From positions 4,216,001 to 4,280,000 of the forward strand of contig NZ_LT607755.1 of NCBI RefSeq assembly GCF_900090275.1: a stretch of DNA of 64,000 nucleotides, read 5' to 3'. Position numbers and translations under genes: made by a program. The DNA comes from Micromonospora zamorensis (lineage in GTDB: Bacteria; Actinomycetota; Actinomycetes; Mycobacteriales; Micromonosporaceae). The notes beneath the pieces were generated by a model, which saw only the letters and a list, made by a program, of their open reading frames with translations, ran no database searches and was not told the origin of the DNA. Shown here piece after piece: positions 25,664 through 34,263 of this stretch (position 1 is its first letter; each line of letters starts with the position of its first letter).

Positions 25664-27268
25664 TCAGGCCAGCTCGACCAGTTCGAGCAGGTCGTCGCTC
25701 CAGGCGTCCTCGTCGCCGTCGGGCAGCAGGATCGCGCGGTCCGGCTTGAGCGCGAGCACCGCGCCCGGGTCGTGGGTGACCAGGACGATCGCACCCGGGT
25801 AGTTGGCGATCGCGTCGAGCACCTGCTCCCGGCTGACCGGGTCGAGGTTGTTCGTCGGCTCGTCGAGCAGCAGCACGTTGGCGCCGGAACAGACCAGGGT
25901 GGACAGCGCCAGCCGGGTCTTCTCGCCACCGGACAGCACCCCGGCCGGCTTGTTCACGTCGTCACCGGAGAAGAGGAACGCACCGAGGATCTTGCGCAGG
26001 TCGGTGTCGGACTGCTCGACGGCGGCGGCGCGCATGTTCTCCAGGACCGTCCGCTCCACGTCCAGCGTCTCGTGCTCCTGGGCGTAGTAGCCCAGCCGCA
26101 GGCCGTGACCCGCGTGCACCTCGCCGGTGTCCGGGCTGAGCAGACCGCCGAGCATCCGCAGCAGGGTCGTCTTGCCGGCGCCGTTGAGCCCCAGGATGGC
26201 CACCCGGGAGCCGCGGTCGACCGCGACGTTGACGTCGGTGAAGATCTCCAGCGAGCCGTACGACTTGGACAGGCCGGTCGCGGTGAGCGGGGTCTTGCCG
26301 CACGGCGCGGGGCTGGGGAAGCGCACCTTGGCCACCCGGTCGGAGACCCGCACCTCCTCCAGGCCGGAGATCAGCTTCTCGGCACGGCGGGCCATGTTCT
26401 GCGCGGCCACGGTCTTGGTGGCCTTCGCCCGCATCTTGTCGGCCTGCGCCATCAACGCGCCGGCCTTCTTCTCCGCGTTGGCCCGCTCCCGGCGTCGGCG
26501 CCGCTCGTCGGTCTCGCGTGCCTCCAGGTACGCCTTCCAGCCCAGGTTGTACACGTCGATGACCGACCGGGTGGCGTCGAGGAACCACACCTTGTTGACC
26601 ACCGACTCCAGCAGGGCGCCGTCGTGGGAGATCACGATCAGGCCGCCCTTGTGGTTGGCGAGGAAGCCGCGCAGCCAGGTGATCGAGTCGGCGTCGAGGT
26701 GGTTCGTCGGCTCGTCGAGCAGCAGGATGCCGCCGCCGTTCTCGCCGGCGTCGCGGAACAGGATCCGAGCCAGCTCGATGCGGCGGCGCTGACCACCGGA
26801 GAGGGTGCCGATGGTCTGCGCGAGTGCCCGGTCCGGCAGGCCGAGGTTGGCGCAGATCCGGGCGGCTTCGGCCTCGGCCGCGTACCCACCCAGGGCGGCG
26901 AACTGGTCCTCCAGCGCGCCGTAGCGACGGACCAACTTGTCGCTGGCGTCCTCGGCGAGGCGGGCCTCGACCTCCTGCATCTGCGACATCAGGACGTCCA
27001 GGCCGCGTGCGGAGAGCACCCGGTCGCGACCGGTCGCCTCCAGATCGCCGGTGCGCGGGTCCTGCGGGAGGTAGCCGATGGCGCTGCGCTGGTCGATCTG
27101 GCCGCCGTACGGCTGACCCTCGCCGGCGAGCACCTTCAGCGTGGTGGTCTTGCCGGCGCCGTTGCGACCGACCAGGCCGATCCGGTCACCGGGCTGTACG
27201 CGCAGCGTGGTGTCGGACAGCAGGATCCGGGAACCGGCACGCAGTTCCAGGCCGGTGGCAGTGATCAT
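25664..27268 (-). CDS. ABC-F family ATPase (ribosome-associated)
   Basis: A 534-residue soluble protein with two ABC ATPase domains and no transmembrane segments. The first has GRNGAGKTTTLK, LSGGQRRRIELARIL and LLLDEPTNHLDADS; the second has GLNGAGKTTLLRML, LSGGEKTRLALSTL and LLLDEPTNNLDPVS. The linker between them (about 235-310) is Arg/Lys-rich and corresponds to the P-site interaction motif of ABC-F proteins. It is the positional counterpart of M. tuberculosis Rv1473. ABC-F proteins act on the ribosome, in translation control or antibiotic protection. The ATG at 27268 directly precedes the first domain. Confidence 0.9.
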   Translation of the reverse strand: MITATGLELRAGSRILLSDTTLRVQPGDRIGLVGRNGAGKTTTLKVLAGEGQPYGGQIDQRSAIGYLPQDPRTGDLEATGRDRVLSARGLDVLMSQMQEVEARLAEDASDKLVRRYGALEDQFAALGGYAAEAEAARICANLGLPDRALAQTIGTLSGGQRRRIELARILFRDAGENGGGILLLDEPTNHLDADSITWLRGFLANHKGGLIVISHDGALLESVVNKVWFLDATRSVIDVYNLGWKAYLEARETDERRRRRERANAEKKAGALMAQADKMRAKATKTVAAQNMARRAEKLISGLEEVRVSDRVAKVRFPSPAPCGKTPLTATGLSKSYGSLEIFTDVNVAVDRGSRVAILGLNGAGKTTLLRMLGGLLSPDTGEVHAGHGLRLGYYAQEHETLDVERTVLENMRAAAVEQSDTDLRKILGAFLFSGDDVNKPAGVLSGGEKTRLALSTLVCSGANVLLLDEPTNNLDPVSREQVLDAIANYPGAIVLVTHDPGAVLALKPDRAILLPDGDEDAWSDDLLELVELA

Positions 27269-27315
27269 GTTTTCGGGCTCGCTCTCGGGGTCTGGAAGGC
27301 TGACTCGGGGCACGC

Positions 27316-27360
27316 GAAACCGCCGGCGGGCTCAAGGGGCCCGACGGCGCGGGGCGGTTC
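27316..27360 (-). promoter_or_regulatory. GC-rich hairpin in the leader of the ABC-F gene
   Basis: A two-tier inverted repeat about 50 bases before the ABC-F start. The outer arms are GAA(A)CCGCC/GGCGGTTC and the inner GGGCTC/GGGCCC. A TACACT hexamer on the minus strand at about 27386-27391 could be the -10, placing this hairpin in the transcript leader. ABC-F genes are often controlled by attenuation, so this could be an attenuator. The call is speculative. Confidence 0.3.
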
Positions 27361-27531
27361 AGCCTTCGCAGCGCAGCACCTGACAAGTGTACCGGGCGCC
27401 GCTGGAGGGCCCGCCCGGATTACCGATCAAGATCATCGGGTACCGGAAGCGCTGTCCGGACCCCGTCCGGCATTTACAGGACAGAACGACATTCAGACGA
27501 CATTCACCGGCATACGGCGATCGGGGTCAGC

Positions 27532-28452
27532 ATGGAACTCAACGAGCGGGCCGAGCTCGACACCTCCCAGGTCAACGACCGGGGTCGGGGCGGTGGAGGG
27601 GGCGGCGGCCTCGGCATTCCACTTCCCGGCGGCGGTGGTCGCGGCGGGCTCATCGGCATCGTGGTGGCTGTGCTGGTCGCACTGCTCGGCGGCGGGTTCG
27701 GCCTGAACGCGATGACCAACGGCGACGAGGGCGGGCAGGCCGGCGGCACCGACCTGGAGCAGCTGTGCTCGCGCGACAACCCCCAGCGCTTCGACGACCT
27801 GCGCTGCCGCAACCTGGCCTACGTCAACAGCATCCAGGGCTACTGGCAGGAGGCGTACCCGGAGTTGGGCAAGGGGAAGTACGAGCCGACCGACACCAAC
27901 TACTTCCAGGCCGCCGTGAACACCGGCTGCGGTCAGGCCGACTCGGGCGTCGGCCCGTTCTACTGCCCCGCCGACCGGCAGGTCTACATCGACCTGGCCT
28001 TCTACGAGGAGTTGGCCTCCCGGTTCGGCGCCAAGGGCGAGTTCGCCCAGCCCTACGTGCTCGCCCACGAGTACGGCCACCACGTCCAGAACCTGCTCGG
28101 CACCAACGAGAAGGCCGGCCAGGGCGACCAGAGCGGCCCCCGCTCCGCGTCCGTGCGGCTGGAGTTGCAGGCCGACTGCTACGCCGGCGCCTGGGCCAAG
28201 CACGCCACCGAGACCAAGGACAAGACCGGCCAGGAACCGCTGTTCAAGTCGATCACCCCGGGCGACATCACCGAGGCACTGAAGGCCGCCGAGGCGATCG
28301 GCGACGACAGCATCCAGGAACGCTCCGGCGGGCAGGTCAACCCGGACTCGTTCACCCACGGCACCTCGCAGCAGCGGCAGCGCTGGTTCCAGCAGGGCCA
28401 CGACAGCGGCGACCCGAAGACCTGCGACACCTTCGGCACCGACCAGCTCTGA
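27532..28452 (+). CDS. neutral zinc metallopeptidase family protein (YpfJ-like)
   Basis: A 306-residue membrane-anchored protein. Residues 1-38 are Gly-rich and cytoplasmic, one transmembrane helix follows (GLIGIVVAVLVALLGGGF), and the rest is an extracytoplasmic zinc-peptidase domain. The catalytic motif HEYGHHVQNL is at about residue 180, with the further acidic ligand likely in LELQADCYAGAW. Four Cys in the ectodomain could form disulfides. This is the YpfJ/KPN_02809 family, whose physiological substrate is unknown. It is transcribed alone and ends in front of a long hairpin (28473-28553). Confidence 0.88.
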   Translation: MELNERAELDTSQVNDRGRGGGGGGGLGIPLPGGGGRGGLIGIVVAVLVALLGGGFGLNAMTNGDEGGQAGGTDLEQLCSRDNPQRFDDLRCRNLAYVNSIQGYWQEAYPELGKGKYEPTDTNYFQAAVNTGCGQADSGVGPFYCPADRQVYIDLAFYEELASRFGAKGEFAQPYVLAHEYGHHVQNLLGTNEKAGQGDQSGPRSASVRLELQADCYAGAWAKHATETKDKTGQEPLFKSITPGDITEALKAAEAIGDDSIQERSGGQVNPDSFTHGTSQQRQRWFQQGHDSGDPKTCDTFGTDQL

Positions 28453-28472
28453 CACTGGCACCGGTCGCCGTT

Positions 28473-28553
28473 CGCGTCGATCATGGAGTTGTGGTGCCCG
28501 ATATGGGCGGACGAGCGACCTTCGTCCACCACCACAACTCCATGATCGACGCG
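28473..28553. repeat. family B hairpin element
   Basis: Perfect 24-base inverted repeat (outer CGCGTCGATCATGG, inner AGTTGTGGTG) around a 33-base loop that itself has two small hairpins (GCCC/GGGC and GGACGA/TCGTCC). It lies between two convergent genes. One copy is seen in this window. Confidence 0.85.
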
Positions 28554-28577
28554 CGGAGGGCGCGGCGCGGGGCTGGG

Positions 28578-28937
28578 TCAGTTCAGCCTCGAGACCTGGT
28601 AGTGCGCGATGAGCCAGTCGTCGTCGATCCGCCGCAGCAGCACGCCCAGGTGCACCGTCAGCGCCGGACGGTCGGTGAAGCCGAACTCCACCTCCAGGTA
28701 GCCGAGGACCAGGTCGTCGGCGAGACGCCGGGTCTCCCGGATCTCATAGGCGGCGGTCAGGCCGAGCGGCTGGGCGGCGTAGTACGCGGCAACCCCGGCA
28801 CGGCCGACGGCGTACGGGTGCAGCCCCTGAAAGATCGCGTCTTCGGTGAAGTACGACGCGACCCGGTCCGGTTCGTGGGCGTCGACCGCCGACTTCCACC
28901 GGTCGAGGACGGTACGCAGGATCTGCGCGTCGGACAT
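28578..28937 (-). CDS. SnoaL/NTF2-like protein (SgcJ/EcaC type)
   Basis: A 119-residue alpha+beta cone-fold protein. Its pattern (LRTVLDRWKSAVDAHEPDRVASYFTEDAIFQGL, then GRAGVAAYYAAQP, then DDDWLIAHYQVSRLN) is that of the SgcJ/EcaC/SnoaL-like group. Members act as isomerases, hydrolases or non-enzymatic binding proteins, and the sequence does not indicate which. The ATG at 28937 starts the domain immediately; the frame is open to 29006. It is convergent with the metallopeptidase gene. Confidence 0.8.
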   Translation of the reverse strand: MSDAQILRTVLDRWKSAVDAHEPDRVASYFTEDAIFQGLHPYAVGRAGVAAYYAAQPLGLTAAYEIRETRRLADDLVLGYLEVEFGFTDRPALTVHLGVLLRRIDDDWLIAHYQVSRLN

Positions 28938-29051
28938 GATGCTCTCCCTGAGGTGTTGCGGCCACGGGTTACCGGGGCGATGCGCCCATCCTCGGACCGT
29001 CGGCACATCAGCAGACCAGGAACGCCGGTTTCCCTCCGTCGAGCGCCGAGG

Positions 29052-29705
29052 TCAGTCGGGTGCCGGGTCGCGCAACCTGATCCGCACCGCACGAGCCGCG
29101 GCGACCACTGCCACGAGCACCGCGTGCCGAGGCTCCGGCACGTCGAGCAACCGCTCGGCCCGCAGCGGCACGAGCGGAGCCAACCGCCGATCGGCCAGCA
29201 CCGTGTCCACCGCTTTCCGGTCGCCGCCGCAGACCATCGCCGTCAGCGCCGCCGCCTCCGGCAACAGCAGGCGTACGGCCAGGTCCGCCGCATCACCCAG
29301 CGCCGCCTTGGCCTGGTTGTCGCGACGCCGGGCGAACCGGTGCTGGGACCATCCCCCAGCCGCGGTGCGCCCCTGCACGTAGCGGGTGTCCACCTTGGAG
29401 ACGACAAGGTCGGCGCCCTCGGCCACGCCGACGGCCACCGCGCCCTTGCGGGCCAGCAGCAGGCCGATCCGGCGGGGCGTCACGGCGGCGGCCACGAACC
29501 CGGGAACGTCACCGCTGACCGGCGCGCCGGGTGGGGCGTACAGCTCGGCGGTGGCCCCGTCCGCGGCGGTGAGCAGCAGGCCGTACTCCCGCTCGGTCGT
29601 GGTGTACGGGCCGTGCCGGTCGGCGAAGCCCTCGACCCAGCGCCCGACGCGGGCCGGGTCGACCTCCACCCACCGACCTCCCCCGGCTGCGGGTCGACTG
29701 GTCAC
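29052..29705 (-). CDS. acVLRF1-family peptidyl-tRNA hydrolase
   Basis: A 217-residue protein of the actinobacterial Vms1-like release-factor family (acVLRF1). The eRF1-like core includes LVVSKVDTRYVQGRTAAGGWSQHRFARRRDNQA, with the loop Gln in GGWSQ expected to release nascent chains from stalled ribosomal subunits. The rest matches the family, including VCGGDRKAVDTVLADRRL. The GTG at 29705 is the first start preceding the domain. It is followed upstream on the same strand by a LysE transporter with a 50-base gap. Confidence 0.85.
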   Translation of the reverse strand: MTSRPAAGGGRWVEVDPARVGRWVEGFADRHGPYTTTEREYGLLLTAADGATAELYAPPGAPVSGDVPGFVAAAVTPRRIGLLLARKGAVAVGVAEGADLVVSKVDTRYVQGRTAAGGWSQHRFARRRDNQAKAALGDAADLAVRLLLPEAAALTAMVCGGDRKAVDTVLADRRLAPLVPLRAERLLDVPEPRHAVLVAVVAAARAVRIRLRDPAPD

Positions 29706-29755
29706 CGCCCGACCGTACGGCACGACAACGCGGATCGGGCGGTCGGGCGCGGCGC

Positions 29756-30388
29756 TCAGCCCGGCAGCAGCGCGACCACCGCCAGCGCGGCGATGAGCGC
29801 GCTGGAGACCAGCCCGGTAATCAGCCGCCCGCGCGGCCCGGTCAGGGCCCGCCCGACCATCGTGCCGCCGCCCGCGACGAGCAGCTGCCAGCTCGCCGAC
29901 GCCAGGAACACACCGGCCACGAACAGCGCCGCCGCGCCCGGGTCCGCGTCGGCGGTGTCCCGCCGACCGAGCACCAGCGCGCTGAAGTAGAGCACCGTCA
30001 TCGGGTTCAGCAGGGTCAACCCGAGCAGCGCCGCGTAGGCCCGCCCGGGCGTGCTCAGACCCCGCCCGACGGGTGCCGTCGGCGTCCGCCGCGAGCGGTG
30101 GGTGGACCAGGTCCGCCACAGACCGTGCGCGGCGAGACCGAGCAGGACGACGGCGGCGACCACCCGCAACGGCCCGGCGACCGGCGCGATGATGCCGGCC
30201 AGGCTGGCACCCCCGAGCGTTGCGGCCGCCGCGTAGAGCCCGTCGGCCGTCGCCACCGCGAGCGCTGCGGCCGCACCGACCCGAAACGAGGTACGCGCAC
30301 TCAGGCCCAGAATCAGGATCGCGATCGCGCCGACGGGGATGGCGACGCCGTAGCCGGCCACCAGACCGGCCAGGAACGCCCCGTTCAC
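29756..30388 (-). CDS. LysE-family amino-acid exporter
   Basis: Membrane protein of 210 residues with six hydrophobic segments. The LysE signature opens the protein (GLVAGYGVAIPVGAIAILIL) and LTLLNPMTVLYFSAL follows at about 130, both typical of the RhtB/LysE family. It probably exports an amino acid or derivative; the substrate cannot be assigned. The ATG at 30388 places the first helix at the N-terminus as usual. Confidence 0.85.
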   Translation of the reverse strand: MNGAFLAGLVAGYGVAIPVGAIAILILGLSARTSFRVGAAAALAVATADGLYAAAATLGGASLAGIIAPVAGPLRVVAAVVLLGLAAHGLWRTWSTHRSRRTPTAPVGRGLSTPGRAYAALLGLTLLNPMTVLYFSALVLGRRDTADADPGAAALFVAGVFLASASWQLLVAGGGTMVGRALTGPRGRLITGLVSSALIAALAVVALLPG

Positions 30389-30647
30389 GGACGTCGGTGT
30401 CGGGTCGAGGCCCGTCCCCGGGCCGGCCGCTGTCGACGCACGGCGGTGGCCGCACGGACAGGGACCTGCATCGTGTACGCCTCAATCACACGCGCATCCT
30501 GCGCGCCGAACCCACGCCCGCGCCACCAGATTTCCCGCGGCCCGCGGCCGGCGCACTCCGCCCTGCCGCCCCACGTCCCCGCGCCGTGCACCCCGCACCC
30601 CGAGCCGTTCCGGCGCTGTCCCAAGCCCTCCTCGCGGGGGCTGCGAC

Positions 30648-30727
30648 CAAGATTCGTGCAACTTCGGGGATGTTGCTGCCTCCGAGACGCCGGAGGCAGC
30701 AACATCGCTGATGTTGCGCGGATCTTG
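30648..30727. repeat. family A hairpin repeat, copy 2
   Basis: Inverted repeat with 37-base arms and a 6-base loop. The left arm begins CAAGATTCGTGCAAC and the right arm ends GTTGCGCGGATCTTG. The innermost part GATGTTGCTGCCTCCG pairs perfectly. Confidence 0.88.
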
Positions 30728-30773
30728 CCGGGTGGACGGGTGCGGCGGCGCGCGCGGCACGGGGGGCGGAACG

Positions 30774-30811
30774 CGTCGAGCGCGACGCCCCTGGGGGCAT
30801 CGCGCTCGACG
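30774..30811 (-). terminator. terminator at the end of the SUF operon
   Basis: A 15-bp inverted repeat (CGTCGAGCGCGACGC / GCATCGCGCTCGACG, one mismatch) with an 8-base loop, 23 bases after the sufT stop on the minus strand. A second small hairpin (AGCCGAC/GTCGGCT) lies between it and the stop. Confidence 0.75.
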
Positions 30812-30833
30812 GGCAGAGCCGACCGGAGTCGGC

Positions 30834-31289
30834 TCAGACGTTGAAGCCGAGGGAACGGAGCTGGTCCCGACCCTCGTCAGTGATCTTGTCGGGGCCCCAC
30901 GGCGGGAGCCACACCCAGTTGATTCGGATGTCGTTGACCAGGCCGCCGCCCGGGCCGGTGGTCAGCGCCTGCCGGGTCTGGTCCTCGATCACGTCGGTCA
31001 ACGGGCAGGCCGCCGAGGTGAGCGTCATGTCCAGGGTGGCGACGTTTTCGTCGTCGACGTGCACGCCGTATACCAGACCCAGGTCGACGACGTTGATCCC
31101 GAGTTCCGGGTCGACGACGTCCTTCATGGCCTCTTCGATGTCGGCGATCATGGCCTTGCTGACGCCGGCCGTCGGTGCGTCGCCGGCCTCCGGCGTCGCG
31201 GTGGCGTCGGTCGTCACGGAGTCGACCTGCGACGCCGCGACGGCGTCACCGGCCTCCGGCGTCGCTTCGGTAGCCGTGTTCTCGCTCAT
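30834..31289 (-). CDS. sufT: Fe-S assembly protein SufT (MIP18/DUF59 family)
   Basis: A 151-residue protein with an Ala/Thr-rich, disordered N-terminal ~50 residues and a DUF59 domain from about residue 55. Motifs are MKDVVDPELGINVVDLGLVYGV and LTSAACPLTDVIEDQ, whose Cys is the conserved one of the family, and VWLPPWGPDKI near the end. SufT-type proteins assist Fe-S cluster delivery; the M. tuberculosis counterpart is Rv1466. It is the last gene of the SUF operon. The ATG at 31289 was chosen over an upstream extension that lacks similarity. Confidence 0.92.
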   Translation of the reverse strand: MSENTATEATPEAGDAVAASQVDSVTTDATATPEAGDAPTAGVSKAMIADIEEAMKDVVDPELGINVVDLGLVYGVHVDDENVATLDMTLTSAACPLTDVIEDQTRQALTTGPGGGLVNDIRINWVWLPPWGPDKITDEGRDQLRSLGFNV

Positions 31290-31365
31290 GCCGTCCCTCC
31301 GCTTCGCTCCGTGACGCCGACAGGCGCCACGGTGCTGCAACAATGATTGGCTCGCTGACGCTCGA

Positions 31366-31839
31366 TCACGCCTTCACCTCCGGGCTCGCGCCCACACCCG
31401 CGCGTGCCGCGGCGTCCTTGAACGCCATCCACGGCAGCAGTGCGCACTTGACCCGGGCGGGATAACGGGCCACACCCGCGAAGGCCACCCCGTCACCCAG
31501 CACGTCCTCGTCCGGCGTGACCTGACCACGTCCGGACATCAACTCCACGAACGCCTCGTGCACCTCGAATGCTTCCCGGGCACCCCGACCGCGCAGCAAC
31601 TCGTGCAGGACGCTCGCCGAGGCCTGGCTGATCGAGCAGCCCATGCCGTCGTACGAGATGTCGTGCAGCACAGTGCCGTCGGTGGCCACCCGGACGGTGA
31701 CCTCGTCGCCGCAGGTCGGGTTGACGTGGTGCGCCTCCTCGACCCGGTCGCCCGAGTCTTCGGCGTCGCGCAGACCGCGCCCGTGTGGGCGCTTGTAGTG
31801 GTCCAGGATGATCTCCTGGTAGAGCTGGTCGAGCTGCAT
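31366..31839 (-). CDS. sufU: Fe-S cluster assembly scaffold/sulfur acceptor SufU
   Basis: A 157-residue SufU protein. It starts MQLDQLYQEIILDHYKRP, and the zinc/sulfur ligands are VNPTCGDEV, the Asp/Cys in YDGMGCSISQAS, and ARVKCALLPW. SufU accepts the persulfide from SufS and passes it to SufBCD. Its ATG overlaps the sufS stop by one base, as expected for partners made in equal amounts. Confidence 0.95.
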   Translation of the reverse strand: MQLDQLYQEIILDHYKRPHGRGLRDAEDSGDRVEEAHHVNPTCGDEVTVRVATDGTVLHDISYDGMGCSISQASASVLHELLRGRGAREAFEVHEAFVELMSGRGQVTPDEDVLGDGVAFAGVARYPARVKCALLPWMAFKDAAARAGVGASPEVKA

Positions 31840-33143
31840 CAGTCGAACACCTTCCGCACCTGCTCCAGACCGGCCACCAGAGCGTCGATCTCCTCGGTGG
31901 TGGTGTAGAGGTAGAACGAGGCCCGGGTCATGGCCGGGACGCCGAACCGGCTGCACACCGGCTTGGCACAGTGGTGACCCACCCGCACCTGCACGCCGAG
32001 CGAGTCGAGCACCTGACCCACGTCGTGCGGGTGCACGTCGCCGAGCGCGAACGAGATGGTGCCGCCCCGGCCAACCGGCACGGTCGGGCCGAAGATCCGA
32101 AGGTCCGGCACCGAGCCGAAGGCGTCCAGCGCGTACGCCGTCAGCTCCTTCTCGTGCCACTGGATGGCCCGCATCCCGACACCGGTCAGGTAGTCGACGG
32201 CAGCGCCGAGCGCGACCGCCTCGGCGATCGGCGGGGTGCCGGCCTCGAACCGGGCCGGCGGGGCGGCGAACGTCGATCGGGCCATGGTGACCGTCTCGAT
32301 CATCGAGCCGCCGCCGAAGACCGGTGGCATGGCCGCGAGCAGCTCACCCCGGCCCCAGAGCACCCCGATGCCGGTCGGGCCGCACATCTTGTGGCCGGTG
32401 AACACGATGTAGTCGGCGTCCAGGTCGACCACGTCGATGGGCAGGTGCGGCACCGACTGCGAGCAGTCCAGCAACAGCAGCGCGCCCACCTCGCGGACCC
32501 GCGCGGTGATGCGGGAGGTCGCGTTGACAGTGCCGAGGATGTTCGACACGTGCACCAGCGAGACGATCTTCGTCCGTTCGGTGACCAGGTCCTCCAGGCC
32601 CGACTCGTCCAGTCGGCCCTGGTCGGTGACGGGGAACCAGCGCAGGGTCGCGCCGGTCCGTTCGCAGAGCAACTGCCACGGGACGATGTTCGAGTGGTGC
32701 TCCATCTCGGAGATCACCACCTCGTCGCCGGGGCCCAGGCGGAACCGCGGGTCCGCGTCCGGGCGCAGCGAGGCGTTCGAGAAGGCGTACGCCACGATGT
32801 TGATCGCCTCGGTGGAGTTCTTGGTGAAGACCACCTCGTCGACGCTGGGCGCGTTGATGAACGCGGCGATCTTCGCCCGCGCCCCCTCGTACGCCTCGGT
32901 GGCCTCGGTGCCCAGGGTGTGCACCGACCGCGAGACGTTGGCGTTGTGCCGCGCGTAGTGCTCGTCGAGAACGTCGAGCACCTGGCGGGGTTTGTGCGAG
33001 GTGTTGGCGCTGTCGAGGTAGACCAGCGGGTGCCCGTTGACCTCGCGATCCAGGATCGGGAAGTCGGCGCGTACCCGGGCCACGTCGAAACGCGGCACGT
33101 CGTCGTACTGCGGCATCCCCTCGGGGATCGCGATGCTGGTCAT
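31839..33143 (-). CDS. sufS: cysteine desulfurase SufS
   Basis: PLP-dependent desulfurase of 434 residues that takes sulfur from cysteine for Fe-S cluster assembly. It opens with VRADFPILDREVNGHPLVYLDSANTSHKP. The PLP Lys is in IVFTGHKMCGPTGIGVLW. The active-site Cys lies in RVGHHCAKPVCSRFG. Group II (SufS) features and the position before sufU support the call. It is 20 bases downstream of sufC. Confidence 0.97.
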   Translation of the reverse strand: MTSIAIPEGMPQYDDVPRFDVARVRADFPILDREVNGHPLVYLDSANTSHKPRQVLDVLDEHYARHNANVSRSVHTLGTEATEAYEGARAKIAAFINAPSVDEVVFTKNSTEAINIVAYAFSNASLRPDADPRFRLGPGDEVVISEMEHHSNIVPWQLLCERTGATLRWFPVTDQGRLDESGLEDLVTERTKIVSLVHVSNILGTVNATSRITARVREVGALLLLDCSQSVPHLPIDVVDLDADYIVFTGHKMCGPTGIGVLWGRGELLAAMPPVFGGGSMIETVTMARSTFAAPPARFEAGTPPIAEAVALGAAVDYLTGVGMRAIQWHEKELTAYALDAFGSVPDLRIFGPTVPVGRGGTISFALGDVHPHDVGQVLDSLGVQVRVGHHCAKPVCSRFGVPAMTRASFYLYTTTEEIDALVAGLEQVRKVFD

Positions 33144-33163
33144 CTCGGCAGCGCCTCTCCCGC

Positions 33164-33937
33164 TCAGGCCTTGGCCGTGCCGGCCCCGGCGGCGTACCGC
33201 TCGTAGCCCTCGGCCTCGAGCTTGTCGGCCAGCTCCGGGCCGCCCTGCTCGACGATCCGGCCGGCGATGAACACGTGCACGAAGTCCGGCTTGATGTAGC
33301 GCAGGATCCGCGTGTAGTGGGTGATCAGCAGCACGCCGGTGTCGCCGTCGTCGCGGACCCGGTTGACGCCCTCGCTGACCACGCGCAGCGCGTCCACGTC
33401 GAGGCCCGAGTCGGTCTCGTCGAGGATGGCGATCTTCGGCTTGAGCAGCTCCAGCTGGACGATCTCGTGCCGCTTCTTCTCACCACCGGAGAAGCCCTCG
33501 TTGACGTTGCGCTGGGCGAACGCCGGGTCCATCTGCAGGCGCTCCATCGCGCCGCGCAGCTCGCCACCCCAGGTGCGCAGCTTCGGTGCCTCGCCGTCGA
33601 TGGCGGTCTTCGCGGTGCGCAGGAAGTTGGCCACCGAGACGCCGGGCACCTCGACCGGGTACTGCATGGCCAGGAAGAGGCCGGCGCGGGCCCGCTCGTC
33701 GACAGTCATGGCGAGCACGTCCTCGCCGTCGAGGGTCACCGTGCCGCCGGTGATCTCGTACTTGGGGTGACCGGCGATCGAGTACGCCAGGGTCGACTTG
33801 CCGGAGCCGTTCGGGCCCATGATCGCGTGGGTCTCGCCGGACTTCACGGTCAGGTCGACGCCGGACAGGATCGGCTTGAGCTCACCCTCGGGCAGCTTGA
33901 CCGACACCTTCAGGTCGCGGATCTCCAGGGTGCTCAT
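33164..33937 (-). CDS. sufC: Fe-S assembly ATPase SufC
   Basis: Soluble ABC-type ATPase of 257 residues. Motifs are Walker A GPNGSGKSTLAYSI, the signature FSGGEKKRHEIVQL, Walker B IAILDETDSGLDVD and the H-loop LLITHYTRIL. It powers the SufBCD scaffold complex. The start overlaps the stop of the ferredoxin-like gene by one base. Confidence 0.97.
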   Translation of the reverse strand: MSTLEIRDLKVSVKLPEGELKPILSGVDLTVKSGETHAIMGPNGSGKSTLAYSIAGHPKYEITGGTVTLDGEDVLAMTVDERARAGLFLAMQYPVEVPGVSVANFLRTAKTAIDGEAPKLRTWGGELRGAMERLQMDPAFAQRNVNEGFSGGEKKRHEIVQLELLKPKIAILDETDSGLDVDALRVVSEGVNRVRDDGDTGVLLITHYTRILRYIKPDFVHVFIAGRIVEQGGPELADKLEAEGYERYAAGAGTAKA

Positions 33938-34263
33938 TATCGGGTCACTCCATTACTCGGCGTCAGGCTGAGGTAGATGTCGCCGTCGCGGACTTCGACG
34001 GGGTAGACGGGGACGGGTTCGGTGGCGGGCAGCCCGGTCGGCTCACCGGTGCGCAGGTCGAAGCGCGAGCCGTGCAACCAGCACTCCAGCGTGCAGCCGT
34101 CGACCTCGCCCTCGGAGAGGGCGACCGAGGCGTGCGAGCACTCGTCGTACACGGCGTAGAAGTTGCCGTCCTCGCCGTGCACCAGGGCGATCGACGTGCC
34201 GTCGACGTCCGCGCTGATGGCGGTGCCCTTCGGTACGTCCTCGGTGGAGCAGATCCGGATCAT
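33937..34263 (-). CDS. Rieske-type ferredoxin within the SUF operon
   Basis: A 108-residue non-heme-iron oxygenase ferredoxin subunit family protein. The Rieske motif has its ligands in ECWLHGSRF (Cys, His) and in YDECSHASVAL (Cys, His). The spacing and order are C-x-H then C-x-x-H, with the first pair in DECSH and the second in CWLH. Such a gene sits between sufD and sufC in many actinobacteria, but not in M. tuberculosis. It may donate electrons for cluster assembly or repair. One-base overlaps on both sides suggest cotranslation. Confidence 0.9.
   Translation of the reverse strand: MIRICSTEDVPKGTAISADVDGTSIALVHGEDGNFYAVYDECSHASVALSEGEVDGCTLECWLHGSRFDLRTGEPTGLPATEPVPVYPVEVRDGDIYLSLTPSNGVTR

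Larger units (their letters stand above)
30389..30833. other. intergenic region with hairpin repeat A2 and a terminator
   Basis: A 445-base gap between sufT (downstream end) and lysE (start), both on the minus strand. It contains the long hairpin repeat at 30648-30727 and a terminator at 30774-30811. The lysE promoter must also be here. No other gene-like sequence is seen. Confidence 0.6.
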
